Shown here: piece after piece, positions 8,538 through 16,695 of the stretch
How positions within the stretch are numbered: the stretch's first letter is position 1
Layout: every line of letters begins with the position of its first letter
Assembly: GCA_017472575.1 (NCBI GenBank)
Contig: JAFUPX010000020.1
Location: 1-51,679, forward strand
Length of the DNA: 51,679 nt
Direction of reading: 5' to 3'
Source of the DNA: Clostridia bacterium
Lineage (GTDB): Bacteria > Bacillota > Clostridia > Oscillospirales > Acutalibacteraceae
Position numbers and translations under genes: made by a program
Notes under the pieces: generated by a model
Database searches by the model: none
Told to the model about the DNA's origin: nothing
What the model saw: only the letters and a program-made list of their open reading frames with translations

Positions 8538-9191
8538 TTGGATTTTTTTGCTTTTAAATTTATATTCAGATGTATAATAGCCGTTATAGCAGGCGGTCTT
8601 ATAGGGGCTGAGCGTGCGCGTCACGGCAGAGCGGCGGGTATGAGAACTCATATACTTGTGAGCCTCGGCTCGGCTCTCACAGCTATGACAGGAATATATG
8701 TTAATAACGTTATGGATATTTCGGGTGACCCATTTCGTATTTCTGCGCAGGTTATATCGGGTGTAGGTTTCTTAGGCGCCGGAATGATAGTGCTTAAAAA
8801 CGGAAGTAATATCACAGGTCTTACAACGGCTGCCGGTGTTTGGACCACTGCTACTATCGGAATAGCTATAGGATACGGATTTTATCTAGGCGCGGCAACT
8901 GTAACCGCACTTTTATTGCTTGCAATAGTTTTTTTAACTCGCTTTGAAAAATACAAGAAGGACCACCAGTATATCTATGCGGAAATACGTGATATTTCCT
9001 GCTTAAATCAGGTGGTTGAAAAAATAGAATCAGAATTTTCGGAAAATATAATTTATAAGATAACTCCTCCGCGAAGCGGAAGCGAGGGCTGTGTAGGTAT
9101 TGAAATAGATTTCCGAAATAATGCTGAAAACACAATAAGCAGACTAATCGGGTTAGATAATGTAGTATTCGCAATTAAAGATAATGAGTAA
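8538..9191 (+). CDS. MgtC/SapB family membrane protein
   Basis: The 217-residue protein has four to five hydrophobic segments in its first ~140 residues and includes the family signature GGLIGAERARHGRAAGMRTH near residue 20. A soluble ACT-like C-terminal domain covers about 145-217. MgtC-like proteins are inner-membrane factors linked to magnesium limitation and regulation of P-type or F-type ATPases. The start is TTG 8538, with AGAAAGGGTG 7 nt upstream; no ATG with a ribosome site precedes the conserved region. It lies between a repeat element and a bidirectional terminator. Its exact role here is unknown. Confidence 0.85.
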   Translation: MDFFAFKFIFRCIIAVIAGGLIGAERARHGRAAGMRTHILVSLGSALTAMTGIYVNNVMDISGDPFRISAQVISGVGFLGAGMIVLKNGSNITGLTTAAGVWTTATIGIAIGYGFYLGAATVTALLLLAIVFLTRFEKYKKDHQYIYAEIRDISCLNQVVEKIESEFSENIIYKITPPRSGSEGCVGIEIDFRNNAENTISRLIGLDNVVFAIKDNE

Positions 9192-9229
9192 AAATGCCCT
9201 ACAGAAATTTTATCTGTAGGGCATTTTTT
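9191..9229. terminator. Bidirectional terminator between mgtC-like and yfhO-like genes
   Basis: A 15-bp stem (9191-9205 with 9213-9227) with a 7-nt loop has A/T tracts on both sides. It can stop transcription from the plus-strand mgtC-like gene and the minus-strand yfhO-like gene. Confidence 0.93.
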
Positions 9230-11843
9230 ATTCTTTTTCCTCATCATCAAAGAGCTTCGAGTCAATTTTAAATCCGCCCTCAAAGCCATTATTTATATGT
9301 GGGATTTCCAGCTCTTCGTCATCATCCAAAATACTTTTGCTTTTTTGTTCGCCGCCGTCGGTAATATTCTGCACCGCCTCAGCGATATCGTCGGAATGCC
9401 ACTGTTCAAGAAGTATATCACCCTCCGGATATTCGGTATCTGTGGGGTGGTTTTTCTTATAAGCGGTAAAAAGCAGAATATAAATCAGAAGAATTGCAAG
9501 GCTGCCTCCGCTTATAACAAAACCTGCTTTAAGTCCGGGTGTCTCATAATCAAAGCGGATAGTGCTGGCTCCCTCGGGAACCTTTACCGCCATAAAGCCG
9601 ACATTAACCTTTTCTATCTCTGCTTCCTTGCCGTTTACGGTTGCTGTCCAGCCCTCATCAAACGGAACAGAGAAGAACACAAGCGATTCTTTATTTCGGG
9701 TAACCTTAGCTGTAAAGCCGAAGTTATCAGTTTCAAAGGAATAAGCAGCAGTGTCAGCAAGCTTTGCGCAATCGTAGGAGTAAGCCTCCTCGGAGAAAGA
9801 GAGAGTGGTTTTATCCTGATAGCCGTCGGTTGTCTCGTTTACAACTTCGTTTAAATCGGTCATCATATAGCTGTATTTCTCTATTTGCTCGGTTGAAAGC
9901 AGTATGGCTTTGAGCATTAGTCCGGCGCGGTTTTCCTCATTATATGAGTCGCAGAAATCCTTACTCATATAGTAATCATACGAGAAACCGTAGGGGATAT
10001 AGTTATCGTTTTTGTAGATATAATATCCACCGTCGGTATTAACATAGGTATAGCCCGGCATTTTCGTTTCGCCGTTTTCATCAACAAAGCTCTCTCCGCC
10101 GGTGCGATTAAGAACATATTTTACCGATAAAAGCGGACGCAGTGCGTAATTATCTACCTCGGGACGGCTGCCCACATCTCTCTTTTCGCCTACATATTTG
10201 TAAAACTCCATTATTGAGGCAGGAACTACCGAGTGAAACGCGTTGATGCCCGGTAACCCCAAAAACATTGAGGTGTTATCAACTCCCGAATAAGTATCAA
10301 CCCTGTATTGGTCAGAATTTTCAAGGCCAACCTCGCCCTCGATAAGCTGGTCTATAACAACCTCTTTTTGAGCATAGGAATGACTTCTTCCTTGCGAGAT
10401 AAACACATTTCCGTAAATTACCGAGACTATGCAAACACACACCGTGGCAGTCTTATAAAATGCGGTGCGGTTTTTATGAAGTAACCCTAAAATAAGGTAG
10501 AGTATAAGCAGACTGACTATAGCTATAAGACAGGCTATCCAGAACCTAAGGGTATACATATTATCGCTGCTTTGAGTGTAAAGTCCGTAGATAATGTCGC
10601 CGTTTTCGTCCTTTTGCGGGAAAAAGCCGATAACAAGCGCCATAGCCGCAGTTATTCCGAATACCCATTTAAAGCCTGATGACCAATCTGCCGAGCGGTC
10701 TTCTGTTAGCATAACAGTTGCAAGGCTCATCATAAGAATAGGCATATAGAACCAGCGCGCATAATACGAGGAGTTAAAGGCATAAAACGCACTGTTAAGT
10801 ACCGGCACCATTGCCATAAAGGCGCATATTCCGATAATGCGTTTAAGCCAGCTTTTCTTGCGGTTTGTAAACCACGCGAAAACTCCCACCATACTGAATA
10901 CAGGCAGCCATCCTCCGAGGGACGACCACTTAACCTCTGCACCGGGGAAGAAAACAGGACGGGCAGGAATATCCGGAGGGAAGAAGAAGCACTGGATTAC
11001 ATTAAGATAAATCTGCTCCTTGCCGTACATTATCGCATTCCATCCAAGCTGGGTGTTCGAAACACGGCTGTTGTCAACAATTGCAAATACAGCAGGCAAA
11101 AGCAAAGCACAGGCTATTCCAACACCTAAAACCGCCTCTAAAACGATTGCGGCAAAGCGTGAGAATTTGACCTTGATTGCACCTGTAGAAAGTCTTACAA
11201 AGAAGTAAATAACCGTAAAAACAGCCATTCCGAAGAAGAAAAAATAGTTTGATACAGCGCAAAGGGCTACCGCCAGCGCAAAAACTCCCCGCTTATTCTC
11301 GGTTATGAGCATTTCAAAGGCGAGAAGCAAAAGCGGTAAGAAAATAATTGCTTCGTGAAAATGGTTGAAGAAAATATTGTAGATAGAAAAGCCTGAAAAA
11401 GCGTATAACAGTCCGCCGAGTCTTGCAGCCTCGGCAGTTTTGGTAAATCTGCGGATATAAAGATAGGCTGTGAGAGCGGCACAGGCAAATTTTAATATGA
11501 GCAACGGCCCCATTAAATAAGGTACAAACCAGTTGGGGAACGGAATAGTAAGCCAGAAAAACGGACTTCCGAGCAAATAAAAGCTGTAGGAGCCGATAAA
11601 GTTCGAACCTAAGTCCGTAAGCCAGCTCCAGCTCATATTTCCGCTTTTTATCGCCTCGTGGCAGGTTTGATAAAAGGGAATTTGCTGAACATTAAAGTCA
11701 CCGTAAAATATGAAATATCCTTCATCAAGTATCATATATGGGACAAAAAGCGCCGCCGCACAGAAAAGCGCAATTAAAAATGTAGACAGCTTTTTCTCCT
11801 TTTGAGGTCGCAATGAAGTCATTTTAGAATAAGAAAATCCCAA
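9228..11843 (-). CDS. YfhO-family multi-pass membrane protein (GT-C-like)
   Basis: The 871-residue protein has about 11-13 transmembrane segments in its first ~480 residues, then a large extracytoplasmic domain (about 490-780), one further membrane segment near 785-805 and an acidic cytoplasmic tail. This is the layout of the YfhO family, which has a GT-C glycosyltransferase fold. In Bacillus, YfhO is implicated in glycosylation of lipoteichoic acid. VSNYFFFFG and the Tyr-rich ARWFYMP region fit the family. The start is probably TTG 11843, with AAAGGATG upstream; ATG 11822 has no ribosome site. It has its own promoter overlapping the divergent yfbR promoter. Confidence 0.85.
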   Translation of the reverse strand: MGFSYSKMTSLRPQKEKKLSTFLIALFCAAALFVPYMILDEGYFIFYGDFNVQQIPFYQTCHEAIKSGNMSWSWLTDLGSNFIGSYSFYLLGSPFFWLTIPFPNWFVPYLMGPLLILKFACAALTAYLYIRRFTKTAEAARLGGLLYAFSGFSIYNIFFNHFHEAIIFLPLLLLAFEMLITENKRGVFALAVALCAVSNYFFFFGMAVFTVIYFFVRLSTGAIKVKFSRFAAIVLEAVLGVGIACALLLPAVFAIVDNSRVSNTQLGWNAIMYGKEQIYLNVIQCFFFPPDIPARPVFFPGAEVKWSSLGGWLPVFSMVGVFAWFTNRKKSWLKRIIGICAFMAMVPVLNSAFYAFNSSYYARWFYMPILMMSLATVMLTEDRSADWSSGFKWVFGITAAMALVIGFFPQKDENGDIIYGLYTQSSDNMYTLRFWIACLIAIVSLLILYLILGLLHKNRTAFYKTATVCVCIVSVIYGNVFISQGRSHSYAQKEVVIDQLIEGEVGLENSDQYRVDTYSGVDNTSMFLGLPGINAFHSVVPASIMEFYKYVGEKRDVGSRPEVDNYALRPLLSVKYVLNRTGGESFVDENGETKMPGYTYVNTDGGYYIYKNDNYIPYGFSYDYYMSKDFCDSYNEENRAGLMLKAILLSTEQIEKYSYMMTDLNEVVNETTDGYQDKTTLSFSEEAYSYDCAKLADTAAYSFETDNFGFTAKVTRNKESLVFFSVPFDEGWTATVNGKEAEIEKVNVGFMAVKVPEGASTIRFDYETPGLKAGFVISGGSLAILLIYILLFTAYKKNHPTDTEYPEGDILLEQWHSDDIAEAVQNITDGGEQKSKSILDDDEELEIPHINNGFEGGFKIDSKLFDDEEKE

Positions 11844-11871
11844 TTTGCAACATCCTTTATAAAATTTCTTA

Positions 11872-11905
11872 TTGATATTATAACAGTAAATGCTATAATA
11901 TTCAA
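11872..11905. promoter_or_regulatory. Overlapping divergent sigma-A promoters for yfhO-like (-) and yfbR (+)
   Basis: On the plus strand TTGATA (11872-11877) and TATAAT (11894-11899) are spaced by 16 bp. On the minus strand TTGAAT (11905-11900) and TATAAT (11882-11877) are spaced by 17 bp. The two promoters occupy the same ~34 bp and cannot be used by two polymerases at once. Confidence 0.7.
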
Positions 11906-11923
11906 GAAAGGCTGTGAAAATTA

Positions 11924-12496
11924 ATGAACAATCATTTTTATGCGATGATGTCCAGAATGAAAAATATATATCGCTGGGGGCTTATGCGCAATACCCGCAG
12001 TGAGAATTTAAGCGAGCATTCTTTGGAAGTGGCTATGATTGCCCATGCGCTTTGCATTATTAAAAACAAAAAATTTGGCGGCAGTATAAACCCTGAAAGA
12101 ACAGCTGTTGCGGCTATGTTCCACGATACGTCAGAAATAATAACCGGAGATTTGCCCACACCTATTAAGTATTATAACGCTCAGATTAAGAATGCATACA
12201 AGGAAATCGAGTCGGTTGCCGAAAAAAGGCTTACAGATATGCTACCTGATTATATGCAGGAGTCCTTCGCCGAAATTTATAATCCCGATGAGGAAACAAA
12301 ACAAATAATCAAGGCGGCGGATAAGCTTTCGGCGCTGATTAAGTGCATTGAAGAAGTAAACTGCGGCAACAGGGAATTCTCTGTTGCTGAAAAAACCACC
12401 CGAAAAGCTATTGCTGACCTTAAAATGCCTGAAGTTGATGTCTTTATGCAGGATTTTATTCCCAGCTTTTATCTTAGCCTTGATGAACAGAACTAA
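11924..12496 (+). CDS. yfbR: YfbR-type HD-domain 5'-deoxynucleotidase
   Basis: YfbR-like enzymes dephosphorylate deoxynucleoside 5'-monophosphates. The 190-residue protein has the HD metal-binding pattern: EHSLEVAMIAHAL at about residues 28-40, MFHDTSEIITGDLPTPIKY at about 65-83 (the HD dyad plus the family's DLPTP segment) and a later Asp in AADKLSALIKC near 130. It starts at ATG 11924 with AAGAAAGG upstream. Its stop is followed 13 bp later by the rhamnosidase start, so the two may be co-transcribed although their functions are not obviously linked. Confidence 0.9.
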   Translation: MNNHFYAMMSRMKNIYRWGLMRNTRSENLSEHSLEVAMIAHALCIIKNKKFGGSINPERTAVAAMFHDTSEIITGDLPTPIKYYNAQIKNAYKEIESVAEKRLTDMLPDYMQESFAEIYNPDEETKQIIKAADKLSALIKCIEEVNCGNREFSVAEKTTRKAIADLKMPEVDVFMQDFIPSFYLSLDEQN

Positions 12497-12509
12497 AAGG
12501 AGAAAAGAA

Positions 12510-14837
12510 ATGTTTTCGAAAAAATTTATCTGTGCAGGCAACGAATACGGTACCTATGAAAAGCATATTCCGTCACCTTATTTTAAAAAGGTTTTTACGG
12601 TTAATGCACCTGAAAAGGCTGAGCTTACAATAACAGGTCTTGGTTTTTACGAGCTTTACATAAACGGTGAGAAAATCACAAAGGGTCTGTTAGCACCGTA
12701 TATCGCTAATCCCGACCATTATGTTTATTATGATAAATATGATATTCTTCCCCTTTTAAAGCAGGGAGAGAATGTTATGGTAGTACAGCTCGGAAACGGA
12801 ATACAAAATCCTTTAGGCGGCATAATCTGGGATTTTGATATAGCGTCTTTCAGGGGTGTACCGAGGTTTGCTTTCGCACTTTCTCTTACTGAAAACGGCG
12901 AAACCGATATTATTGAGGCAGACGAGACTGTTTTAACTAAGCCGTCACCCTTGTTTTTTGACGATTTGCGCAGCGGCGCTTTTTATGATGCAAATTCGGA
13001 AATTTCGGACTTACATTCTACCGTTTTCGGTGAGGGGTGGACGAAATGCATTGTAGCAGAAGCACCAAAGGGCGAGCCTATGCTTTGCGAGGCAAATCCG
13101 ATAAAGGTGAGAAAAGAATTAAAGCCGGTTAAAATAACCAAAACCGCTCTTGCCGAGGATTACGCAGTTCCAGGCTGGGATATAGGAGAATACAATCGGC
13201 TTAAGGATACCAAACCGCAGATCTCCGCTGATAATGAGGTCGGTTATTTATACGATTTCGGTGAGAACACCGCCGGAATAGTCCGCCTTAAAATAAAGGG
13301 TGAAAAAGGTCGAAAAATTAAATTACAGTTTTGCGAATGGATAAACGGCGAGGGTCTGCCCTCTTATTCAAATATTTATTTTTATCCGGACGGATATTCT
13401 CAGCGTGATATTTATATATGTAAAGGCGAGGGTGAGGAAATTTTCGAGCCTCAGTTTACATACCATGGCTTCCGTTACTGCTTTGTTATGGGTATAACCG
13501 AGGCTCAGGCGACCGACAGCTTGCTTACCGCATTAGTTTGCAGCTCGGATATAAAGCAAAAAAGTGCATTTTCCTGTTCGGACGAAACAGCAAATACACT
13601 TTATGAAACCGTTTTAAGGTCTGACCTTTCAAATTTCTACTATTTCCCGACCGACTGCCCCCACCGCGAGAAAAACGGCTGGACAGGTGATGCGGTAGTT
13701 TCTGCCAGACAACTGCTTGTAAATTTCGGCTGTGAAAAGGATTTAATACAGTGGACGGATAATATAGTTAAGGCTCAGGATGAAAAGGGAGAAATTCCGG
13801 GAATAGTTCCTACAGGCACTTGGGGCTACGGCAGACTTAACGGTCCCGCTTGGGATAGAGCGGTTGTTGAAATCCCTTACGAGATTTACCGTATAACAGG
13901 GGATAAAAAGGCTCTTTATTCCTGTGCAAAGGCACTCCCGAGATATCTTGATTTTCTTGAAACTAAAAAGGACGAAAGAGGTCTTATAGGCTACGGACTC
14001 GGCGACTGGAATCAGGCGGAACGCGCTTGCGATAAGCCGGATTGTCCTGTTATTGTGTCGGACAGTATTCTTTGTATGGAATTTGCGAGAAAGTCGGCAG
14101 TTATAGCGGAAATTATAGGAGATAATGCTCTTAAAGCAAAGGCAGAAGCTTTTTTTGCAGAAATGCGTAAAGCTATAAGAAATCATCTTATTAAAGACAA
14201 TACCGTTTATTCTGAATGTCAGACTGCTCAGGCTATGGGTATTTATTACGGTCTGTTCGAGAAAGAAGAGCTGCCGGAGGCTAAGGAAAAGCTGGTATCC
14301 TATGTTAATAAGGCAGACGGACATTTTAGCTGCGGAATGTTGGGACTTCGCATTATATTCTGCCTTTTAGCTGATATGGGCTATGCGGATTTAGCATATA
14401 ATATGATAGTAAGAGAAGATTTTCCGTCCTACGGGTGGCTTTTAAGGCAGGGACTTACAGCGTTGCCTGAGGTGATAAAGCGCTCTTATGACGAAAACCC
14501 CGACTCACTCAATCACCATTATTTCGGCGATATTTCATATTTCTTTATAAGCCGTGTTGCCGGAATAAGAGTATGCTCCTTTAAGAAAATAAATATCAGT
14601 CCAAACTTTGTAGGCTGCCTTGAAAACGCAAATGCGGAATATCAAACACTAAAGGGAAAGGTTACCTCTGCGTGGATAAGAGAAAAGGACGAAATTACTT
14701 TAACTGTTAACGCTCCGAACTCTCTTGACGGCGAAATAATTCTTCCCGAGGGCTATACCTTTAAAAACGGCGGCAGTAAGATACCGCTTGAAAGCGGAGA
14801 ATACAAAATAAAAAAATACCGTATCATCGAAAGATGA
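12510..14837 (+). CDS. Alpha-L-rhamnosidase, GH78 family
   Basis: The enzyme would release terminal alpha-L-rhamnose from glycans or glycosides. The 775-residue protein has an N-terminal beta-sandwich (GLGFYELYINGEK near residue 45) and a second beta domain (YDFGENTAGIV near 250). The (alpha/alpha)6 catalytic domain follows, with DCPHREKNGWTGDA at about 385-398, the core motif holding an acidic catalytic residue, and GIVPTGTWGYG and GLGDWNQAE further on. A beta-sheet C-terminal domain completes the usual GH78 order. No signal peptide is visible, so it is probably cytosolic and acts on imported oligosaccharides. I chose ATG 12510 because AAAAGGAG precedes it by 8 nt. The stop lies inside the terminator hairpin shared with the next gene. 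Confidence 0.9.
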   Translation: MFSKKFICAGNEYGTYEKHIPSPYFKKVFTVNAPEKAELTITGLGFYELYINGEKITKGLLAPYIANPDHYVYYDKYDILPLLKQGENVMVVQLGNGIQNPLGGIIWDFDIASFRGVPRFAFALSLTENGETDIIEADETVLTKPSPLFFDDLRSGAFYDANSEISDLHSTVFGEGWTKCIVAEAPKGEPMLCEANPIKVRKELKPVKITKTALAEDYAVPGWDIGEYNRLKDTKPQISADNEVGYLYDFGENTAGIVRLKIKGEKGRKIKLQFCEWINGEGLPSYSNIYFYPDGYSQRDIYICKGEGEEIFEPQFTYHGFRYCFVMGITEAQATDSLLTALVCSSDIKQKSAFSCSDETANTLYETVLRSDLSNFYYFPTDCPHREKNGWTGDAVVSARQLLVNFGCEKDLIQWTDNIVKAQDEKGEIPGIVPTGTWGYGRLNGPAWDRAVVEIPYEIYRITGDKKALYSCAKALPRYLDFLETKKDERGLIGYGLGDWNQAERACDKPDCPVIVSDSILCMEFARKSAVIAEIIGDNALKAKAEAFFAEMRKAIRNHLIKDNTVYSECQTAQAMGIYYGLFEKEELPEAKEKLVSYVNKADGHFSCGMLGLRIIFCLLADMGYADLAYNMIVREDFPSYGWLLRQGLTALPEVIKRSYDENPDSLNHHYFGDISYFFISRVAGIRVCSFKKINISPNFVGCLENANAEYQTLKGKVTSAWIREKDEITLTVNAPNSLDGEIILPEGYTFKNGGSKIPLESGEYKIKKYRIIER

Positions 14838-14849
14838 TACGGTATTTTT
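14812..14849. terminator. Bidirectional terminator carrying both flanking stop codons
   Basis: A 17-bp perfect stem (14812-14828 with 14833-14849) is closed by a GAAA tetraloop, with A and T tracts at its ends. The rhamnosidase TGA (14835-14837) lies inside the right arm and the yfcE stop begins at 14848. Confidence 0.95.
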
Positions 14850-15321
14850 ATATCTCAACTATTACAGGCATAATTCCCTTATCGGTTATATCAATAACAG
14901 CGTATGTAGGTTTAGAGCCTCTCGGCTTTGAGCAGGAGCCTGGATTAACAAGATATATTCCGTTTTCATATAATATATCAGGTATGTGCGTATGTCCGCA
15001 AAGTGCTATAGCACACTCCTTTTCGGACGCTTCCTTTAGAATTAGTTCGTTTGTAAATTTAATAAAATGGTTATGACCGTGAGTAAAAAAAATCTTTGTT
15101 CCGTTTATAATGGCTAAATCAGCCGCCGGATATACGGAGGAATAGTCACAGTTGCCTGATACTATATGATATTTTCTGTCAGGAATTTCATCCATAGCAA
15201 TGTCAATATCTCTGGTAACATCACCTAAGAAAAATATATGGTCAATATCCGGTTTTGAAGAAATAATTTCTTTTAAAACACGGCTGTTGCCGTGTGAATC
15301 TGATACAACAAGAATACGCAT
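14848..15321 (-). CDS. yfcE: YfcE/MJ0936-family metallophosphoesterase
   Basis: The 157-residue protein has the small calcineurin-like phosphodiesterase pattern: VSDSHGN at residues 5-11, FLGDVTRD near 36, SGNCDY near 56 (the GNxD metal ligands), THGHNH near 80 and CGHTHIP near 109. The late NPGSCSKPRG segment is a YfcE-family signature. Such enzymes hydrolyse phosphodiesters with divalent metals; the natural substrate is not known. The start is ATG 15321, with ATGAGGG as ribosome site, rather than the upstream ATG inside that site. It is convergent with the rhamnosidase and divergent from the small-protein operon. Confidence 0.9.
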   Translation of the reverse strand: MRILVVSDSHGNSRVLKEIISSKPDIDHIFFLGDVTRDIDIAMDEIPDRKYHIVSGNCDYSSVYPAADLAIINGTKIFFTHGHNHFIKFTNELILKEASEKECAIALCGHTHIPDILYENGIYLVNPGSCSKPRGSKPTYAVIDITDKGIMPVIVEI

Positions 15322-15386
15322 AAATGCCCTCATAGATTGGAAAATTTTATCATATATTATTATATAATATTCAAGGGGGAATTGCA

Positions 15387-15641
15387 ATGGCAGATATAGA
15401 TAAGCAAAAGCTTTTTGAGGCAATAGAAGGCTCTTCGGGCGGAAAAATAGATAAAGAAAAGCTGAAACAGGCTGTTAAAAGCGGTGACGCCACTTCTCTT
15501 TTAGGCTCTCTCAGCGAAAGCGACAGGCAGAAGATAAACAGCGCTCTTGCCGATAAAAGTAATCTTGAAAAGATTTTAAACTCAAAGGAGGCAAAGCAAC
15601 TGCTTAACTCCTTAATAAAGGGCGGAAAAAATAATGGATGA
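15387..15641 (+). CDS. Small helical protein of unknown function
   Basis: I do not recognise this 84-residue protein. It is charged, Lys-rich and predicted to be mostly helical, with no membrane segment. It has Lys/Glu-rich helices and an internal DxxKLFxAI.. / KxKLxxAV similarity between residues 5-15 and 23-33, suggesting a short repeat. The start at 15387 has AAGGGGGAA 7 nt upstream. It overlaps the next small gene by 8 bp, and together with the third gene forms a compact three-gene operon divergent from yfcE. Coupled translation suggests the products work together. Confidence 0.7.
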   Translation: MADIDKQKLFEAIEGSSGGKIDKEKLKQAVKSGDATSLLGSLSESDRQKINSALADKSNLEKILNSKEAKQLLNSLIKGGKNNG

Positions 15642-15975
15642 TTTAAGCGAAAAGCTGGCTGGTATTTTGAATGACCCTGAAAGTATGAACAGGGTCAGAC
15701 AAATGGCGGAAAGCTTGTTAGGCGAACAGTCCGAGCCGGAGAAAAAAGAAGAATTATCGCTGCCCGATTTAATGGGCGGCGATGAAATAAAAACAATTAT
15801 GAATATAATGTCTAAGCTTAAAAACACCGGAAATGATGCACGAACTCAGCTTCTTGTGGCTTTAAAGCCGCATTTAAGTGAGCCGCGCAGAGAAAAGGTT
15901 GATACCGCGATAAAAATACTAAAAATGATAGAACTGCTGCCTCTTTTAAAGGACAGCGGAATATTAAGTTTATAA
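15634..15975 (+). CDS. Small helical protein of unknown function
   Basis: I do not recognise this 113-residue protein. It is acidic in the middle (about residues 30-45) and helical, with a C-terminal half rich in Lys and Leu (ALKPHLSEPRREKVDTAIKI near residue 75). This ends in a hydrophobic LLPLLKDSGILSL tail. It overlaps the upstream gene by 8 bp and is followed 18 bp later by the third gene of the operon. No metal-binding or nucleotide-binding motif is visible. Confidence 0.68.
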   Translation: MDDLSEKLAGILNDPESMNRVRQMAESLLGEQSEPEKKEELSLPDLMGGDEIKTIMNIMSKLKNTGNDARTQLLVALKPHLSEPRREKVDTAIKILKMIELLPLLKDSGILSL

Positions 15976-15993
15976 GCAAAGGAGGAATCCGGA

Positions 15994-16362
15994 TTGGCAG
16001 ATAATGATTTTTTCAGACAGCAACAAGCGGCAATGGAACGAATGAGAGAAATGAATGCACGCTCACAGTTTAAAAATAATAACCGTAATCATAAAATGCC
16101 TCCGACACCCTCCTTTGTGCGACTAAATGGTGAGGAGAAAAAGGAAACTGCTAAAAATAATCCTACGGAGCAGAAGCCGAAAGAGCAGACAGGACAAAAA
16201 AACAGCGGTTCTTCCTTTGATTTGGGCGGTCTTGGCATACCGTTTCTCGATTCTCTTAAAACAGACTCGGATATCTCCTTAATTTTAGGGTTAATGCTGA
16301 TTTTTTTAAGCGAAAAATCGGATAAATTATTGCTTATGGCACTTGTTTACATACTTATGTAA
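15994..16362 (+). CDS. Small protein with disordered N-terminus and hydrophobic C-terminus, unknown function
   Basis: The 122-residue protein starts at TTG 15994, which has a strong AAAGGAGG site 8 nt upstream. Residues 1-70 are polar and probably disordered, rich in Gln, Asn, Lys and Pro. Residues 95-122 contain two short hydrophobic stretches, ISLILGLMLIFL and LLLMALVYILM, separated by SEKSDK, which could form a membrane hairpin. Its stop codon lies within a perfect palindrome, GTTTACATA-CT-TATGTAAAC. It may anchor the two small helical proteins encoded upstream at the membrane; this is inference from the operon only. Confidence 0.65.
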   Translation: MADNDFFRQQQAAMERMREMNARSQFKNNNRNHKMPPTPSFVRLNGEEKKETAKNNPTEQKPKEQTGQKNSGSSFDLGGLGIPFLDSLKTDSDISLILGLMLIFLSEKSDKLLLMALVYILM

Positions 16363-16677
16363 ACTATGAATTTTTTTATGCAAAAAAAGGAAATTTTTGT
16401 TGTTATGTAAACTTGGACAACCGTTAAAAATATTCAACTTATCCACTGAAATATTAACTGAAATAAAGGTCTAAGCACTCAAAAATGCGGTTTTGCACCT
16501 AAATTTAGGTGGATAACTATGTTAATAAGTTGGATAAAAGCATATGCAACCGTAAAATGAATAAAAAAATTATGTAAATAAATTCGACTCCTTTCGACAT
16601 AATATTTTTTACATAAAAATTAATAAAATGTTTTATTTTTCCTGTGATTATTATAGTATAATATAGTCAGCAAAATT
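16345..16677. other. Motif-rich AT-rich intergenic region (TTATGTAAA repeats, DnaA-like and Spo0A-like boxes)
   Basis: No gene is visible in this stretch. It holds a perfect inverted repeat, GTTTACATA-CT-TATGTAAAC (16345-16364), and further TTATGTAAA copies at 16403-16411, 16570-16578 and (minus) 16608-16616. DnaA-box-like sites are TTATCCACT (16439-16447), GGTGGATAA (16508-16516) and, weaker, GTTGGATAA (16529-16537). On the minus strand TGTCGAA (16593-16599) is a perfect Spo0A core box, and AGTCGAA (16583-16589) is a near match 10 bp away. TATAAT at 16657-16662 is a -10 box for the hemolysin III gene without a clear -35. Confidence 0.5.
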
Positions 16678-16695
16678 ATGTATGGAGTTTTAAGC

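Noticed and set aside
9297..9854. A 185-codon plus-strand ORF inside the yfhO-like gene
   Set aside because: It is a shadow of the minus-strand gene, lacks a ribosome site and shows no domain pattern.
16345..16620. Interpretation of the motif-rich gap as the chromosomal origin
   Set aside because: No dnaA, dnaN, recF or gyr genes are near, and only two DnaA-box-like sites are close to consensus. It is reported as a candidate control region instead.
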